A stretch of DNA of 64,000 nucleotides from Pseudomonas vranovensis DSM 16006 (lineage in GTDB: Bacteria > Pseudomonadota > Gammaproteobacteria > Pseudomonadales > Pseudomonadaceae): NCBI RefSeq assembly GCF_000425805.1, contig NZ_AUED01000022.1:1-64000 (forward strand). The letters are read 5' to 3'. The notes beneath the pieces were generated by a model. The model was not told the DNA's origin and did not search any database. It was given only the letters and a program-made list of their open reading frames with translations. This document shows, piece by piece, positions 35,079-43,966 of the stretch. The first letter of the stretch is position 1. Each line of letters starts with the position of its first letter. The position numbers and the translations under genes were made by a program.

Positions 35079-36095
35079 ATGTCCCTCTTGAATCAGGCGC
35101 TGCGCGCCGCCCTCGATACCCGCAAGGGCCTTCTCAGCGAACTGCATGCCCAAGGCACCGATTGCTACCGTTTGTTCCATGGCAGCCAGGAGGGCGCCGG
35201 CGGCTTGACCATCGATCGTTATGGCCCACAGCTGCTGGTGCAGAGTTTTCACCATACCCTGGACACCGACACCCTTCTTGCCCTGCACGCAGCCATCGAA
35301 GCAGAACTGCGCCTTGCCTTGCTGCTGGTGTACAACGACCGCTCCCAGGGCAACAGCCGGATAGACCGCCGCGACCCGGTCTACCAGGCGAGCGAAGCAG
35401 CCCTGGGCGATCACATCGGCCACGAGTGGGGCCTGAACTACCGGGTACGAGGCCGCCATGCCGGCCAGGACCCGCTGCTGTTTCTCGACCTGCGCAATGC
35501 CCGCGGCTGGGTCAAGCAGCACAGTGCCGGCAAGCGTGTGCTCAATCTGTTCGCCTACACCTGCGGTGTCGGCCTCAGCGCTGCGGCGGGAGGTGCTCGC
35601 GAGGTGTGCAACCTGGACTTCGCCGATGGCAACCTGGCAGTGGGCAAGGAAAACAATGCTCTCAACCCACAGTTGCCAGCGATGGCATTTGTCCAGTCCG
35701 ACTACTTCCCTGCCATCCGCCAGCTCGCGGGTCTGCCCGTCAGCCAGCGGCGCGGGCACAAGCTGCCGCCTTACCCGCGCCTGGAGCAGCGTCAGTTCGA
35801 CCTGGTGTTTCTCGACCCACCGGCCTGGGCCAAGAGCGCCTTCGGCACCGTCGACCTGCTGCGTGACTATCAGAGCCTGCTCAAGCCGGCCCTGTTGAGC
35901 ACTGCCGAAGACGGCGTACTGATCTGCTGTAACAACCTGGCCAAAGTCAGCTTCGACGAATGGCGCGACCAAGTCCTGCGCTGTGCCGAAAAAAGTGGTC
36001 GTCCGGTACGTGATTGGCAAGCCCTCAAACCCGCCGGCGACTTTCCGTCGCAGGACGGCCAATCACCGCTCAAGACCTTGATTCTTCAGCTCTGA
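35079..36095 (+). CDS. Class I SAM-dependent methyltransferase, RlmI-like
   Basis: A 338-residue protein of the rRNA (cytosine-C5) methyltransferase RlmI/YccW group. It has an N-terminal region of about 120 residues and an SAM-binding Rossmann domain with Leu-Asn-Leu-Phe-Ala-Tyr-Thr-Cys-Gly-Val-Gly and the catalytic-loop motif Asp-Pro-Pro-Ala-Trp-Ala-Lys-Ser. True RlmI is about 396 residues with an N-terminal PUA domain, so this is a shorter relative whose RNA substrate is uncertain. Monocistronic. Confidence 0.85.
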   Translation: MSLLNQALRAALDTRKGLLSELHAQGTDCYRLFHGSQEGAGGLTIDRYGPQLLVQSFHHTLDTDTLLALHAAIEAELRLALLLVYNDRSQGNSRIDRRDPVYQASEAALGDHIGHEWGLNYRVRGRHAGQDPLLFLDLRNARGWVKQHSAGKRVLNLFAYTCGVGLSAAAGGAREVCNLDFADGNLAVGKENNALNPQLPAMAFVQSDYFPAIRQLAGLPVSQRRGHKLPPYPRLEQRQFDLVFLDPPAWAKSAFGTVDLLRDYQSLLKPALLSTAEDGVLICCNNLAKVSFDEWRDQVLRCAEKSGRPVRDWQALKPAGDFPSQDGQSPLKTLILQL

Positions 36096-36186
36096 AGCGA
36101 AATTTCGCTAATTATTGGAGTAATTTCGGAACCGATTTTACGTGCCATACTCCAAGCACTCCCGTTCGAGACAGACGACGTCGCAC

Positions 36187-39123
36187 ATGCCCAAAGGATT
36201 GAAACGCGCCATCGGCGCCATGCTGGCCGCAGTGGCCTTGTACAGCCTGCTAGGCTTTCTGATTCTCCCAGGGGTGGCCCTGCGTATCGTCAACCAGCAG
36301 TTGGCCAATTACGCCACGGTGCCCGCCCACTTGCAGCGTATCGAGCTCAACCCGTTCAGCCTGGAGTTGACGCTGTGGGGGCTGCAGATTGGCGAGACCG
36401 GCAAGGAACAGGTCGGCTTCGAGCGCCTCTATGCCAACCTGCAGATCGACAGCCTGTGGTCCGGTGCCCTGCACCTGGAGGGCATCGAACTGGACAAGGC
36501 CCGCACCGAAGTATTGTTTGCCAAGGATGGCAGCCTGAACCTGACCCAACTGTTCAGGTTGCCGCCCAGTGAGCCCAAGTCCGAGGAGCCACCGAGCGAT
36601 CCCTTTCCGGTGCGCATCGGCAGCATCAAACTGAGTGAAGGCTACCTGCACTTTGAAGACCTGCGCCCCAGCGAACCGATCGAGTTTCTCTACGACTCGA
36701 TGAACCTGGAACTGAAGAACCTCAGCACACTGCCCGAAGACAGCACCGACATGACCTTGGTGGCCATCGGCCCGCACGGCGGTCGTATCGACTGGAGCGG
36801 CACGTTCAGCCTGATCCCCCTCGCCTCTGAAGGCACCCTGAAGATTACGGACGGCAAGATGAAGGCCTTCTGGCCCTATGTCCGCGATGCCGTCCCGCTG
36901 GTGTTGGAAGAAGGCGTGCTCAGCCTCGACACCCACTACTCGCTGAACCTCTCAAAGGAAACCGAACTGCTGCTCGACAACACCGCGATCAGTATCGCGC
37001 CGTTTGCCATCAAGGCCCCGGATGGACGCCCGCTGGCCCGCCTGGCGCGCCTGGATGTGAGTGAAACGTCCGTGGACCTGGCCAAACAACTGGTCACTGT
37101 CGGCAAGATTCGCAGCGAGAAGCTGGAAACCTGGGCTGCCCTGGAATCGGATGGCCAGCTCGATTGGCAAAAGCTGTTCGCCAGCGAGCCCGCCAAGGCC
37201 AGCTCGCAAGAAAAGGCTGCGCCTGCAGCAGCCGCACCGGATGCCAAGGAAGACACCGCAGCCGCGGCACCGGGCAAACCCTGGCAAGTCCTGCTCAAGG
37301 ACGTGCAGTTGCGCAATTATCAGGTTCATCTGGCCGACCGTTCGCAAAAAGAGCCCGTCGCGCTGGAGCTTGGCCCCCTGAATCTGGACCTGCAGAACTT
37401 CGACAGCCTCAATCAGTCGCCCTTTACTCTCAAACTCGATACCGGCGTGGGTAAGCAAGGCAAACTGCAGGCCGCCGGCGAGGTCAACCTGGCGCCGATC
37501 ACGGCACGGGTCAAGGTCAACACCCAGGACATCGACCTGCGCGTTGCCCAGGCCTACATCAGCCCTTTCATACGCCTGGAGCTGCGCAGCGGCATGCTGG
37601 GCAGTGATCTCGATGTAAACCTCAAGAGCGTCGAGCCCTTGGCCTTCACGATTGAGGGCAAGGCCCAGGTCGACCAACTGCACACCCTCGACACCATCAA
37701 GGATCGAGACTTTGTCAAATGGCAGCAATTGAACCTGGATGCGGTGTCCTACCGCCACGGTGATGCCCTGAGCATCGGCAAGGTAACCTTGAAGCAACCG
37801 TATGCGCGCTTCATGATCAACGAGGACCGCACGACCAACATCGACGACCTGCTGATTCCGCAGCCGGCCACGGCTCAGACCCAGACTGCGAACAAGCCTG
37901 CAGCAGGCAGCGCCAAGCCACTGGGCATTCGCATCGGCGCCATCGACATCAACGATGGCTCGGCCAACTTTGCCGACTTCAGCCTGACGCCCAACTTTGC
38001 CACGGCTATCCAGCAACTCAACGGCCAGATCGGTACCATCGACAACCGCCAGCCCAAGCCAGCGAAGGTTGACATCAAGGGCAAGGTCGATCGCTATGCA
38101 CCTGTCACCATCAAAGGTGCACTTAACCCCTTCGACCCGATGGCCAGCCTGGATATCGCCACCAGCTTCAAGCGTGTCGAGCTGACCACCCTGACGCCCT
38201 ACTCAGGCAAGTTCGCCGGGTTCCGCATCCGCAAGGGCCGTCTGAATATCGACCTGCACTACATCATCACTCAGGGTCGGCTAAAGGCCGAGAACAAGGT
38301 GGTGGTCGAGCAATTGCAACTGGGGGAGAAAGTGGACAGCCCGGATGCCGTCGACCTGCCGATACGCCTGGCAGTGGCGCTGCTCAAGGATACCGATGGC
38401 AAGATCTCCATCGAGCTGCCAGTCACAGGCGACCTGAACGATCCGCAGTTCAGCGTCATGCCAATTGTCTGGCAGACCCTGCGCAACCTGGTGCTGCGTG
38501 CAGCCCAGGCGCCGTTCAAGTTCATTGGCGGCTTGATCAGTGGCGGCGATGCCCAGGACCTTGGCAGCGTGGCCTTTGCCGCCGGCTCCAGCGACCTGGC
38601 ACCGGATGCCCAGAGCGCTCTGGACAAACTGGCTGCCGCCCTCAAGGAACGCCCGGCCCTGCGCCTCGAGATCGAAGGCACCAGCGCCCAGAGCAGCGAC
38701 GGCCCGCTGATTGCCCAGCAGCGCTTGGAGCGCGAGTATCAGAGCACCTATTACAAGATCCTCCAGCGCCGCGGCGACAAGGTGCCGGCCCAGGCTTCCG
38801 AGCTGAAAGTGCCGGATGGTGACAAACCGGCCATGCTCGAAGGCATCTACCGTACCCGCTTGAAGAAGCAACCGCCTGCAGAGTGGGAGCAACTGGACCG
38901 TGAACAGCGCACGACGCAGTTGCGTGATGCGGTGCTCAAGTCATGGGCTGAAAGCGCGCTGCTACTGCGCCAGCTCGGCCAGGCGCGGGCCAGCAGTATC
39001 AAGGACTACCTGGTCGACAAGGCCAAGCTGGAAGATGACCGGGTGTATTTCATCGATGCCAGCCTGGGCCAGTCCGAACCTGACGGGCGAGTCATCACGC
39101 CTATGCATCTGGATGCCGAGTAG
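36187..39123 (+). CDS. Large DUF748/AsmA-like envelope protein
   Basis: A 978-residue protein with one N-terminal membrane anchor (about 8-30), followed by a very long beta-rich periplasmic region of the DUF748/AsmA-like type. An Ala/Pro/Lys-rich linker lies near 335-365. Near 795-835 an OmpA-like stretch occurs (Ala-Ala-Gly-Ser-Ser-Asp-Leu-Ala-Pro-Asp-Ala, then Leu-Arg-Leu-Glu-Ile-Glu-Gly-Thr). AsmA-like proteins (TamB, YhdP) bridge inner and outer membrane for lipid transport, so a related role is plausible but inferred. The ATG at 36187 is chosen; a GTG at 36142 is possible. A strong terminator follows. Confidence 0.88.
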   Translation: MPKGLKRAIGAMLAAVALYSLLGFLILPGVALRIVNQQLANYATVPAHLQRIELNPFSLELTLWGLQIGETGKEQVGFERLYANLQIDSLWSGALHLEGIELDKARTEVLFAKDGSLNLTQLFRLPPSEPKSEEPPSDPFPVRIGSIKLSEGYLHFEDLRPSEPIEFLYDSMNLELKNLSTLPEDSTDMTLVAIGPHGGRIDWSGTFSLIPLASEGTLKITDGKMKAFWPYVRDAVPLVLEEGVLSLDTHYSLNLSKETELLLDNTAISIAPFAIKAPDGRPLARLARLDVSETSVDLAKQLVTVGKIRSEKLETWAALESDGQLDWQKLFASEPAKASSQEKAAPAAAAPDAKEDTAAAAPGKPWQVLLKDVQLRNYQVHLADRSQKEPVALELGPLNLDLQNFDSLNQSPFTLKLDTGVGKQGKLQAAGEVNLAPITARVKVNTQDIDLRVAQAYISPFIRLELRSGMLGSDLDVNLKSVEPLAFTIEGKAQVDQLHTLDTIKDRDFVKWQQLNLDAVSYRHGDALSIGKVTLKQPYARFMINEDRTTNIDDLLIPQPATAQTQTANKPAAGSAKPLGIRIGAIDINDGSANFADFSLTPNFATAIQQLNGQIGTIDNRQPKPAKVDIKGKVDRYAPVTIKGALNPFDPMASLDIATSFKRVELTTLTPYSGKFAGFRIRKGRLNIDLHYIITQGRLKAENKVVVEQLQLGEKVDSPDAVDLPIRLAVALLKDTDGKISIELPVTGDLNDPQFSVMPIVWQTLRNLVLRAAQAPFKFIGGLISGGDAQDLGSVAFAAGSSDLAPDAQSALDKLAAALKERPALRLEIEGTSAQSSDGPLIAQQRLEREYQSTYYKILQRRGDKVPAQASELKVPDGDKPAMLEGIYRTRLKKQPPAEWEQLDREQRTTQLRDAVLKSWAESALLLRQLGQARASSIKDYLVDKAKLEDDRVYFIDASLGQSEPDGRVITPMHLDAE

Positions 39124-39139
39124 GCGCGGCCAATAAAGA

Positions 39140-39166
39140 AGCCCCGGCAACCTGTGCCGGGGCTTT
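39140..39166 (+). terminator. Rho-independent terminator after the DUF748 gene
   Basis: AGCCCCGGCA / TGCCGGGGCTTT hairpin, 17 bases past the stop. It may also serve the converging BON gene on the opposite strand. Confidence 0.88.
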
Positions 39167-39234
39167 GAGCGACCAAGTCCTTTTGGTCTTTCGCATGAAC
39201 CGTTGAGTTCTGCGAGTCGGGACAAACTTGCTGC

Positions 39235-39585
39235 TTATTCGGATTTCAGGCCATCAGCCGAGACGGCTTTCACGCCTTGGATTTTCTTGGTAATGGCCAC
39301 TGCCATATCTTTCTGCGAGTCGGACAGTGTCACGTCGGAAGACAGGGAAACCACGCCTTTGTTGGTTTCGACTTTGATGTCTGTGCCAGGGATACCTTTT
39401 TCAGTCATCAGGTCAGCTTTGACCTTGGTAGTGATCCAGGTGTCGGAGGTCGCTTCTTTTGCCTCGGTCATTTCACCGGCAGCAACGGTCAGCGGTGCCT
39501 GAGTAGCCTGTTGGGCAAATGCCGCGTTAGCCATGGTCAGGGTCAGGGCGGTGGCAGTAGCGGCAGCAATAGCGAACTTCTTCAT
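39235..39585 (-). CDS. Secreted BON-domain protein (OsmY-like)
   Basis: This 116-residue protein starts Met-Lys-Lys-Phe-Ala-Ile-Ala-Ala and has a Sec signal peptide cleaved near Ala-Phe-Ala-Gln (about residue 24). It then has a single BON domain (about 46-113, with Asp-Thr-Trp-Ile-Thr-Thr-Lys-Val-Lys and Gly-Val-Val-Ser-Leu-Ser). BON proteins bind phospholipid at the periplasmic face of membranes and are often stress-induced. AGGAGTG precedes the ATG. Transcription appears to come from a sigma-54 promoter with an IHF site and two activator dyads, which is unusual for such a gene. Confidence 0.92.
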   Translation of the reverse strand: MKKFAIAAATATALTLTMANAAFAQQATQAPLTVAAGEMTEAKEATSDTWITTKVKADLMTEKGIPGTDIKVETNKGVVSLSSDVTLSDSQKDMAVAITKKIQGVKAVSADGLKSE

Positions 39586-39650
39586 ACGAGACACTCCTGT
39601 TTTTCGAAAAGTCTGCGCCGTAAGTCCTGGCAGCAGGGGTATGAATACCA

Positions 39651-39667
39651 TTGCAGGGCTTGTGCCA
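39651..39667 (-). promoter_or_regulatory. Sigma-54 (-24/-12) promoter of the BON gene
   Basis: On the minus strand TGGCAC-AAGCC-CTGCAA has the invariant GG and GC separated by ten bases. Transcription would start near 39641, giving a leader of about 56 bases. Confidence 0.8.
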
Positions 39668-39694
39668 GTTTGCGCAACAATATAAGTCCTTTAA

Positions 39695-39707
39695 AATCAA
39701 ATACTTA
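39695..39707 (+). promoter_or_regulatory. IHF binding site between activator dyads and sigma-54 promoter
   Basis: AATCAAATACTTA matches the IHF consensus WATCAANNNNTTR at every position and lies in an AT-rich stretch, about 30 bases upstream of the -24 element. That is the usual spot for DNA bending at sigma-54 promoters. Confidence 0.7.
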
Positions 39708-39732
39708 AAAATCAAACTCAAAACCATGATCG

Positions 39733-39774
39733 TGCATTTTGCAAGGCCGGTGAAAATCCTGCTTGCAAGATGCA
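39733..39774. promoter_or_regulatory. Two activator dyads upstream of the BON-gene promoter
   Basis: TGCATTTTGCA (39733-39743) and TGCAAGATGCA (39764-39774) are two copies of TGCA-N3-TGCA with centres 31 bases apart, about three helical turns. Together they form an extended 13-base inverted repeat with one mismatch and a 16-base spacer. Binding protein unknown. Confidence 0.6.
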
Positions 39775-39801
39775 TGTCCACAAGGTATTTCCTGCCGGCA
39801 T

Positions 39802-39830
39802 AAAAAAAGGACCCCGGAGGGTCCTTTTTC
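39802..39830 (-). terminator. Rho-independent terminator after pnp
   Basis: On the minus strand AAGGACCCTCCGGGGTCCTT is followed by TTTTTAT, 13 bases after the pnp stop. Confidence 0.9.
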
Positions 39831-39842
39831 AACACACCAAGC

Positions 39843-41948
39843 TTAGACGCCCGATGCCTTTGCTGCTGCAACGTCTTTGATCGACAGCTTGATACGGCCG
39901 CGGTTGTCCACGTCCAGTACCAGTACTTCCACTTCCTGGCCTTCCTTGAGGATGTCGGTCACTTTCTCGACGCGAGCATCACTCAGCATAGAGATGTGAA
40001 CCAGACCGTCCTTGCCCGGCAAGATGTTGACGAAGGCACCGAAATCAACGATGCGCTCGACCTTGCCGACGTAGATCTTGCCGATCTCGGCTTCTGCAGT
40101 GATGCTCAGAACGCGCTGACGAGCAGCTTCAGCGGCGTCTTTGGTCTCACCGAAGATCTTGATCGAACCGTCGTCTTCGATATCGATCGAAGCCTTGGTT
40201 TCTTCGCAGATGGCACGAATGGTCGCGCCGCCTTTACCGATGACGTCACGGATCTTGTCGGTGTCGATCTTCATCGCGATCATGGTCGGAGCGTTTTCCG
40301 ACAGTTCGCTGCGGGACTGACCGATGATCTGGTTCATCTGACCGAGGATGTTCAGGCGCGCTTCCAGGGCCTGGCCCAGGGCGATTTCCATGATCTCTTC
40401 GGTGATGCCGTTGATCTTGATGTCCATCTGCAGCGCGGTAACACCTTTGGCGGTACCCGCTACTTTGAAGTCCATGTCACCGAGGTGGTCTTCGTCACCC
40501 AGGATGTCGGTCAGAACAGCGAATTTTTCGCCTTCTTTAACCAGACCCATGGCGATACCGGCAACTGGCGCCTTCATCGGTACACCAGCGTCCATCAGAG
40601 CCAGGGAAGCACCGCAGACCGAAGCCATGGAGCTGGAACCGTTGGACTCGGTGATTTCCGATACGACGCGGATGGTGTAAGGGAACACGTCAGCGGCAGG
40701 CAGCATGGCCTGAACCGAACGACGGGCCAGACGGCCATGACCGATTTCGCGACGGCCAGCACCACCCATGCGACCACACTCGCCCACCGAGAACGGAGGG
40801 AAGTTGTAGTGCAGCATGAAGGGGTCTTTCTTCTCGCCTTCGAGGGTGTCGAGCAGCTGTGCGTCACGGGCAGTACCCAGGGTCGCAACGACCAGGGCCT
40901 GGGTTTCGCCACGGGTGAACAGGGCCGAACCGTGAGTTTTCGGCAGCACGCCGACTTCGATGTTCAGCGGACGCACGGTCTTGGTGTCGCGACCGTCGAT
41001 ACGTGGCTTGCCGTTGACGATGTTTTCGCGAACGGTGCGGTATTCGATTTCGCCGAAGATTTCCTTCACTTCGGAAGCCGAAGGTTGACCTTCTTCACCA
41101 GAGAACTTGGCGATCGCCTGATCACGCAGCTCGCCCAGGCGCGCGTAGCGGTCGGCCTTGACGGTGATGGTGTAGCCCTGGGAAACGGCTTCGCCGAATT
41201 CGGCGCGGATGGCGTTCAGCAGTTCGGTGTTGGCAACAGCGGGTTTCCAGTCCCAGGTCGGCTTGGCAGCTTCGGCAGCCAGCTCTTTGACAGCCTGGAT
41301 AACAGCCTGGAACTCGTCGTGGGCGAACAGGACGGCACCCAGCATCTGGTCTTCGGTCAGCTCTTTGGCTTCCGATTCAACCATCAGTACGGCGTCGGAA
41401 GTACCGGCAACGACCATGTCCAGGCTCGAGGCAGCCAGTTGCTCGTAGGTCGGGTTCAGCAGGTAACCGGTGCTTTCATGGAAAGCAACGCGCGCGGCAC
41501 CGATCGGGCCTTCGAACGGAATGCCGGAAATAGCCAGGGCAGCCGAGGTACCGATCATCGCAGCGATGTCCGGATCGGTCTTTTTGCTGGTGGAGACGAC
41601 GGTGCAGACAACCTGCACTTCGTTCATGAAGCCTTCTGGGAACAGCGGACGGATCGGACGGTCGATCAGACGCGAAGTCAGGGTTTCTTTCTCGGAAGGA
41701 CGGCCTTCACGCTTGAAGAAACCACCAGGGATCTTGCCGGCGGCGTAGGTCTTTTCCTGATAGTGAACGGACAGGGGGAAGAAGCCTTTGCCTGGATCGG
41801 CCTGTTTGGCACCGACCACGGTCACCAGTACGGTGACATCGTTGTCGACGGTGACCAATACGGCGCCGGACGCTTGACGAGCAATACGGCCCGTCTCGAG
41901 GGTAACGGTCGATTGACCGAACTGGAATTTCTTGATTACCGGGTTCAC
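39843..41948 (-). CDS. pnp: Polyribonucleotide nucleotidyltransferase (PNPase)
   Basis: This 701-residue phosphorolytic 3'-5' exoribonuclease is a degradosome component. It has two RNase PH domains (about 1-210 and 310-545) and a KH domain (about 550-610, Ile-Gly-Lys-Gly-Gly-Ala-Thr-Ile). An S1 domain (about 620-690, Gly-Lys-Val-Glu-Arg-Ile-Val-Asp-Phe-Gly-Ala-Phe-Val) closes the protein. It lies downstream of rpsO with a long branched hairpin between them, the arrangement in which RNase III and PNPase control pnp mRNA stability in E. coli. Confidence 0.98.
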   Translation of the reverse strand: MNPVIKKFQFGQSTVTLETGRIARQASGAVLVTVDNDVTVLVTVVGAKQADPGKGFFPLSVHYQEKTYAAGKIPGGFFKREGRPSEKETLTSRLIDRPIRPLFPEGFMNEVQVVCTVVSTSKKTDPDIAAMIGTSAALAISGIPFEGPIGAARVAFHESTGYLLNPTYEQLAASSLDMVVAGTSDAVLMVESEAKELTEDQMLGAVLFAHDEFQAVIQAVKELAAEAAKPTWDWKPAVANTELLNAIRAEFGEAVSQGYTITVKADRYARLGELRDQAIAKFSGEEGQPSASEVKEIFGEIEYRTVRENIVNGKPRIDGRDTKTVRPLNIEVGVLPKTHGSALFTRGETQALVVATLGTARDAQLLDTLEGEKKDPFMLHYNFPPFSVGECGRMGGAGRREIGHGRLARRSVQAMLPAADVFPYTIRVVSEITESNGSSSMASVCGASLALMDAGVPMKAPVAGIAMGLVKEGEKFAVLTDILGDEDHLGDMDFKVAGTAKGVTALQMDIKINGITEEIMEIALGQALEARLNILGQMNQIIGQSRSELSENAPTMIAMKIDTDKIRDVIGKGGATIRAICEETKASIDIEDDGSIKIFGETKDAAEAARQRVLSITAEAEIGKIYVGKVERIVDFGAFVNILPGKDGLVHISMLSDARVEKVTDILKEGQEVEVLVLDVDNRGRIKLSIKDVAAAKASGV

Positions 41949-42045
41949 GGTTTCCTACCTTCTTCAGTGGCTCTGGGGGAACTGGTTCTTGCGAATTCTT
42001 GGGCAGAACAGGGAATCGGCCCCGTTGACCGTCCAGATAAAACTA

Positions 42046-42107
42046 GAGGTTGGGAGCCTGCCCTGCCCTTGCGGTAAACCGCTCAGGCGAGGCAGACAGC
42101 CAACCTC
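42046..42107 (-). promoter_or_regulatory. rpsO-pnp intergenic long hairpin, likely RNase III processing site
   Basis: GAGGTTGG (minus strand, 42107-42100) pairs with CCAACCTC (42053-42046), enclosing further complementary TGCC/GGCA and GCGGTTTACCGC stems, then TAGTTTTAT. It probably ends part of the rpsO transcripts and supplies the processing site used for pnp autoregulation. Confidence 0.6.
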
Positions 42108-42198
42108 ATAGATACGCGCGGCGTGTTCATCACTCCCGATGCCAGGCACCGGAAGCGAAGAATGCAACACGCCGTGCACACCACTGGCCAGGCCGCTA

Positions 42199-42468
42199 TT
42201 AGCGACGCAGACCCAGGCGACCGATCAGGGCGCTGTAACGAGTGGTGTCTTTGCCCTTCAGGTAGTCCAGCAGCTTACGACGCTGGTTAACCATGCGGAT
42301 CAGACCACGACGGGAGTGGTGATCTTTACCGTTGGCCTTGAAGTGGCCTTGCAGCTTGTTGATGTTGGCGGTCAGCAGTGCAACTTGCACTTCCGGGCTA
42401 CCGGTGTCACCAGCTGCTTGCTGGAATTCGCCAACGATCTTTGCTTTTTCTTCAACGCTGAGTGCCAT
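42199..42468 (-). CDS. rpsO: 30S ribosomal protein S15
   Basis: This 89-residue S15 starts Met-Ala-Leu-Ser-Val-Glu-Glu-Lys and carries the conserved core His-His-Ser-Arg-Arg-Gly-Leu and Val-Asn-Gln-Arg-Arg-Lys-Leu-Leu-Asp-Tyr-Leu-Lys. It binds 16S rRNA early in small-subunit assembly. An in-frame start 57 bases upstream is rejected. It sits between truB and pnp as in most gammaproteobacteria. Confidence 0.98.
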   Translation of the reverse strand: MALSVEEKAKIVGEFQQAAGDTGSPEVQVALLTANINKLQGHFKANGKDHHSRRGLIRMVNQRRKLLDYLKGKDTTRYSALIGRLGLRR

Positions 42469-42582
42469 TTGGCTTCTCCAAATCAAGGGAAACCGAACAA
42501 ACGGTTTCCAATAGGCCAGGGACAAATCCCTGTATTCATAAGTGAGGCGTAACCGTGCCTATTAACAGCCATCCTCTTTGCC

Positions 42583-42610
42583 ACCAGTGCCGGGCCTGGG
42601 CCCGACACTG
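42583..42610 (-). terminator. Strong GC hairpin between truB and rpsO
   Basis: AGTGTCGGGCC / GGCCCGGCACT stem just after the truB stop, without a following T-run. It may be a processing site or weak terminator. Confidence 0.4.
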
Positions 42611-42620
42611 AAGGTTTCGA

Positions 42621-43538
42621 TCATTCTGACCGAATCAATCGACGCGGCGCGATGCGCCCGTCTTCGCTCACTTCACCGATACCGATGAAACGACCGTTTT
42701 GATCTTGTACCCGAACCATGCCGAACTTCGGCGCGTCGGGAGCCCTGACTGGCTGGCCATGCAGCCAGTAGAAGGCGCTGTGCTCGGAAAACTGCAACAG
42801 TGGCCAGTCTTGCAAGCCGCTATCGGACGGCATCAGGAAACGGTCGACCGCCTCGTTGCCGCCTTCGGCGTGAACCGCCTCGAGCGCTTCGAGGGTCACC
42901 GTCTGGGCAAGCTCGAAGGGACCGGCATGAGTACGACGCAGTTCAGCAACATAGGCGCCACAACCAAGGATCTCGCCGATATCTTCGACCAGCGTGCGGA
43001 TGTACGTGCCTTTGCTGCAACCAACTGAAAGCCGAACCCGGGTGCCTTCACACTCGAGTAACTCCAAGCGGTTAATAGTAACAGAACGTGCTTCACGCTC
43101 CACTACTTCACCTGCGCGCGCCAGCTTGTACAACGGCTGGCCATCACGTTTGAGGGCCGAGTACATCGGTGGTATCTGACTGATTTCACCACGAAATTGT
43201 GGCAGAACCGCTTCAATATCGGCGCGACCAACGGTCACATCCCGGGTTTTCAGCACTTCGCCTTCAGCATCGCCCGTGGTGGTGGTCTGCCCCAATTGCA
43301 TGACCGTCTCATATCCCTTGTCGGAATCGAGCAGGTACTGGGAAAACTTGGTGGCCTCCCCGAAGCACAGCGGCAACACGCCGCTGGCCAGTGGGTCGAG
43401 GCTACCCGTGTGACCAGCCTTTTCAGCGTTGAGCAGCCAGCGGACTTTCTGCAGGGCAGCATTGGAGGTGAACCCCAACGGCTTGTCGAGCAGGATGATG
43501 CCGCTGACATTGCGACGGATACGTTTGACCTGGGCCAC
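42621..43538 (-). CDS. truB: tRNA pseudouridine(55) synthase
   Basis: This 305-residue TruB isomerises U55 in the T-loop of most tRNAs. The catalytic Asp48 lies in Gly-His-Thr-Gly-Ser-Leu-Asp-Pro-Leu-Ala-Ser-Gly, and a C-terminal PUA-like domain follows. It begins three bases after rbfA. Normal length and context. Confidence 0.97.
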   Translation of the reverse strand: MAQVKRIRRNVSGIILLDKPLGFTSNAALQKVRWLLNAEKAGHTGSLDPLASGVLPLCFGEATKFSQYLLDSDKGYETVMQLGQTTTTGDAEGEVLKTRDVTVGRADIEAVLPQFRGEISQIPPMYSALKRDGQPLYKLARAGEVVEREARSVTINRLELLECEGTRVRLSVGCSKGTYIRTLVEDIGEILGCGAYVAELRRTHAGPFELAQTVTLEALEAVHAEGGNEAVDRFLMPSDSGLQDWPLLQFSEHSAFYWLHGQPVRAPDAPKFGMVRVQDQNGRFIGIGEVSEDGRIAPRRLIRSE

Positions 43539-43541
43539 CGC

Positions 43542-43940
43542 TTACTCCTTGGTGTCCGAGGTATCGGCGGCCTGGTGCTGGCTGTCTTCGGCGACAGCGC
43601 GCTCGATCAGTGCCGACAGGTGGGCACCGCGGGTCACGCTTTCGTCGTAGTGGAAGTGCAACTGCGGCACGCTGCGCAGTTTCATTTCCTTGCCCAACTG
43701 CATGCGCAGGAAACCTGCAGCGGAATTGAGCACTTTCAGGCTTTGCTTGATGTCCTCGGCGCTGTCCTGGCCCATGACGGTGATATACACCTTGGCATGG
43801 CCAACATCGCGGCTGACGTCTACGGCGGTGATGGTCACCAGGCCGACGCGTGGATCTTTGACTTCGCGACGAATCAGTTGAGCCAGCTCGCGCTGCATCT
43901 GATCGCCAATGCGTTGGGTACGGCTATATTCTTTTGCCAT
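43542..43940 (-). CDS. rbfA: 30S ribosome-binding factor A
   Basis: This 132-residue KH-fold protein helps mature the 16S rRNA 5' end and is needed for growth in the cold. Family features include Glu-Tyr-Ser-Arg-Thr-Gln-Arg-Ile at the start and the Asp-Pro-Arg-Val-Gly-Leu-Val-Thr-Ile-Thr-Ala-Val core. The C-terminal tail (from about 115) is acidic and variable. It lies between infB and truB. Confidence 0.97.
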   Translation of the reverse strand: MAKEYSRTQRIGDQMQRELAQLIRREVKDPRVGLVTITAVDVSRDVGHAKVYITVMGQDSAEDIKQSLKVLNSAAGFLRMQLGKEMKLRSVPQLHFHYDESVTRGAHLSALIERAVAEDSQHQAADTSDTKE

Positions 43941-43966
43941 TTTTGCTACCTGTAACTAAAGCGGCA

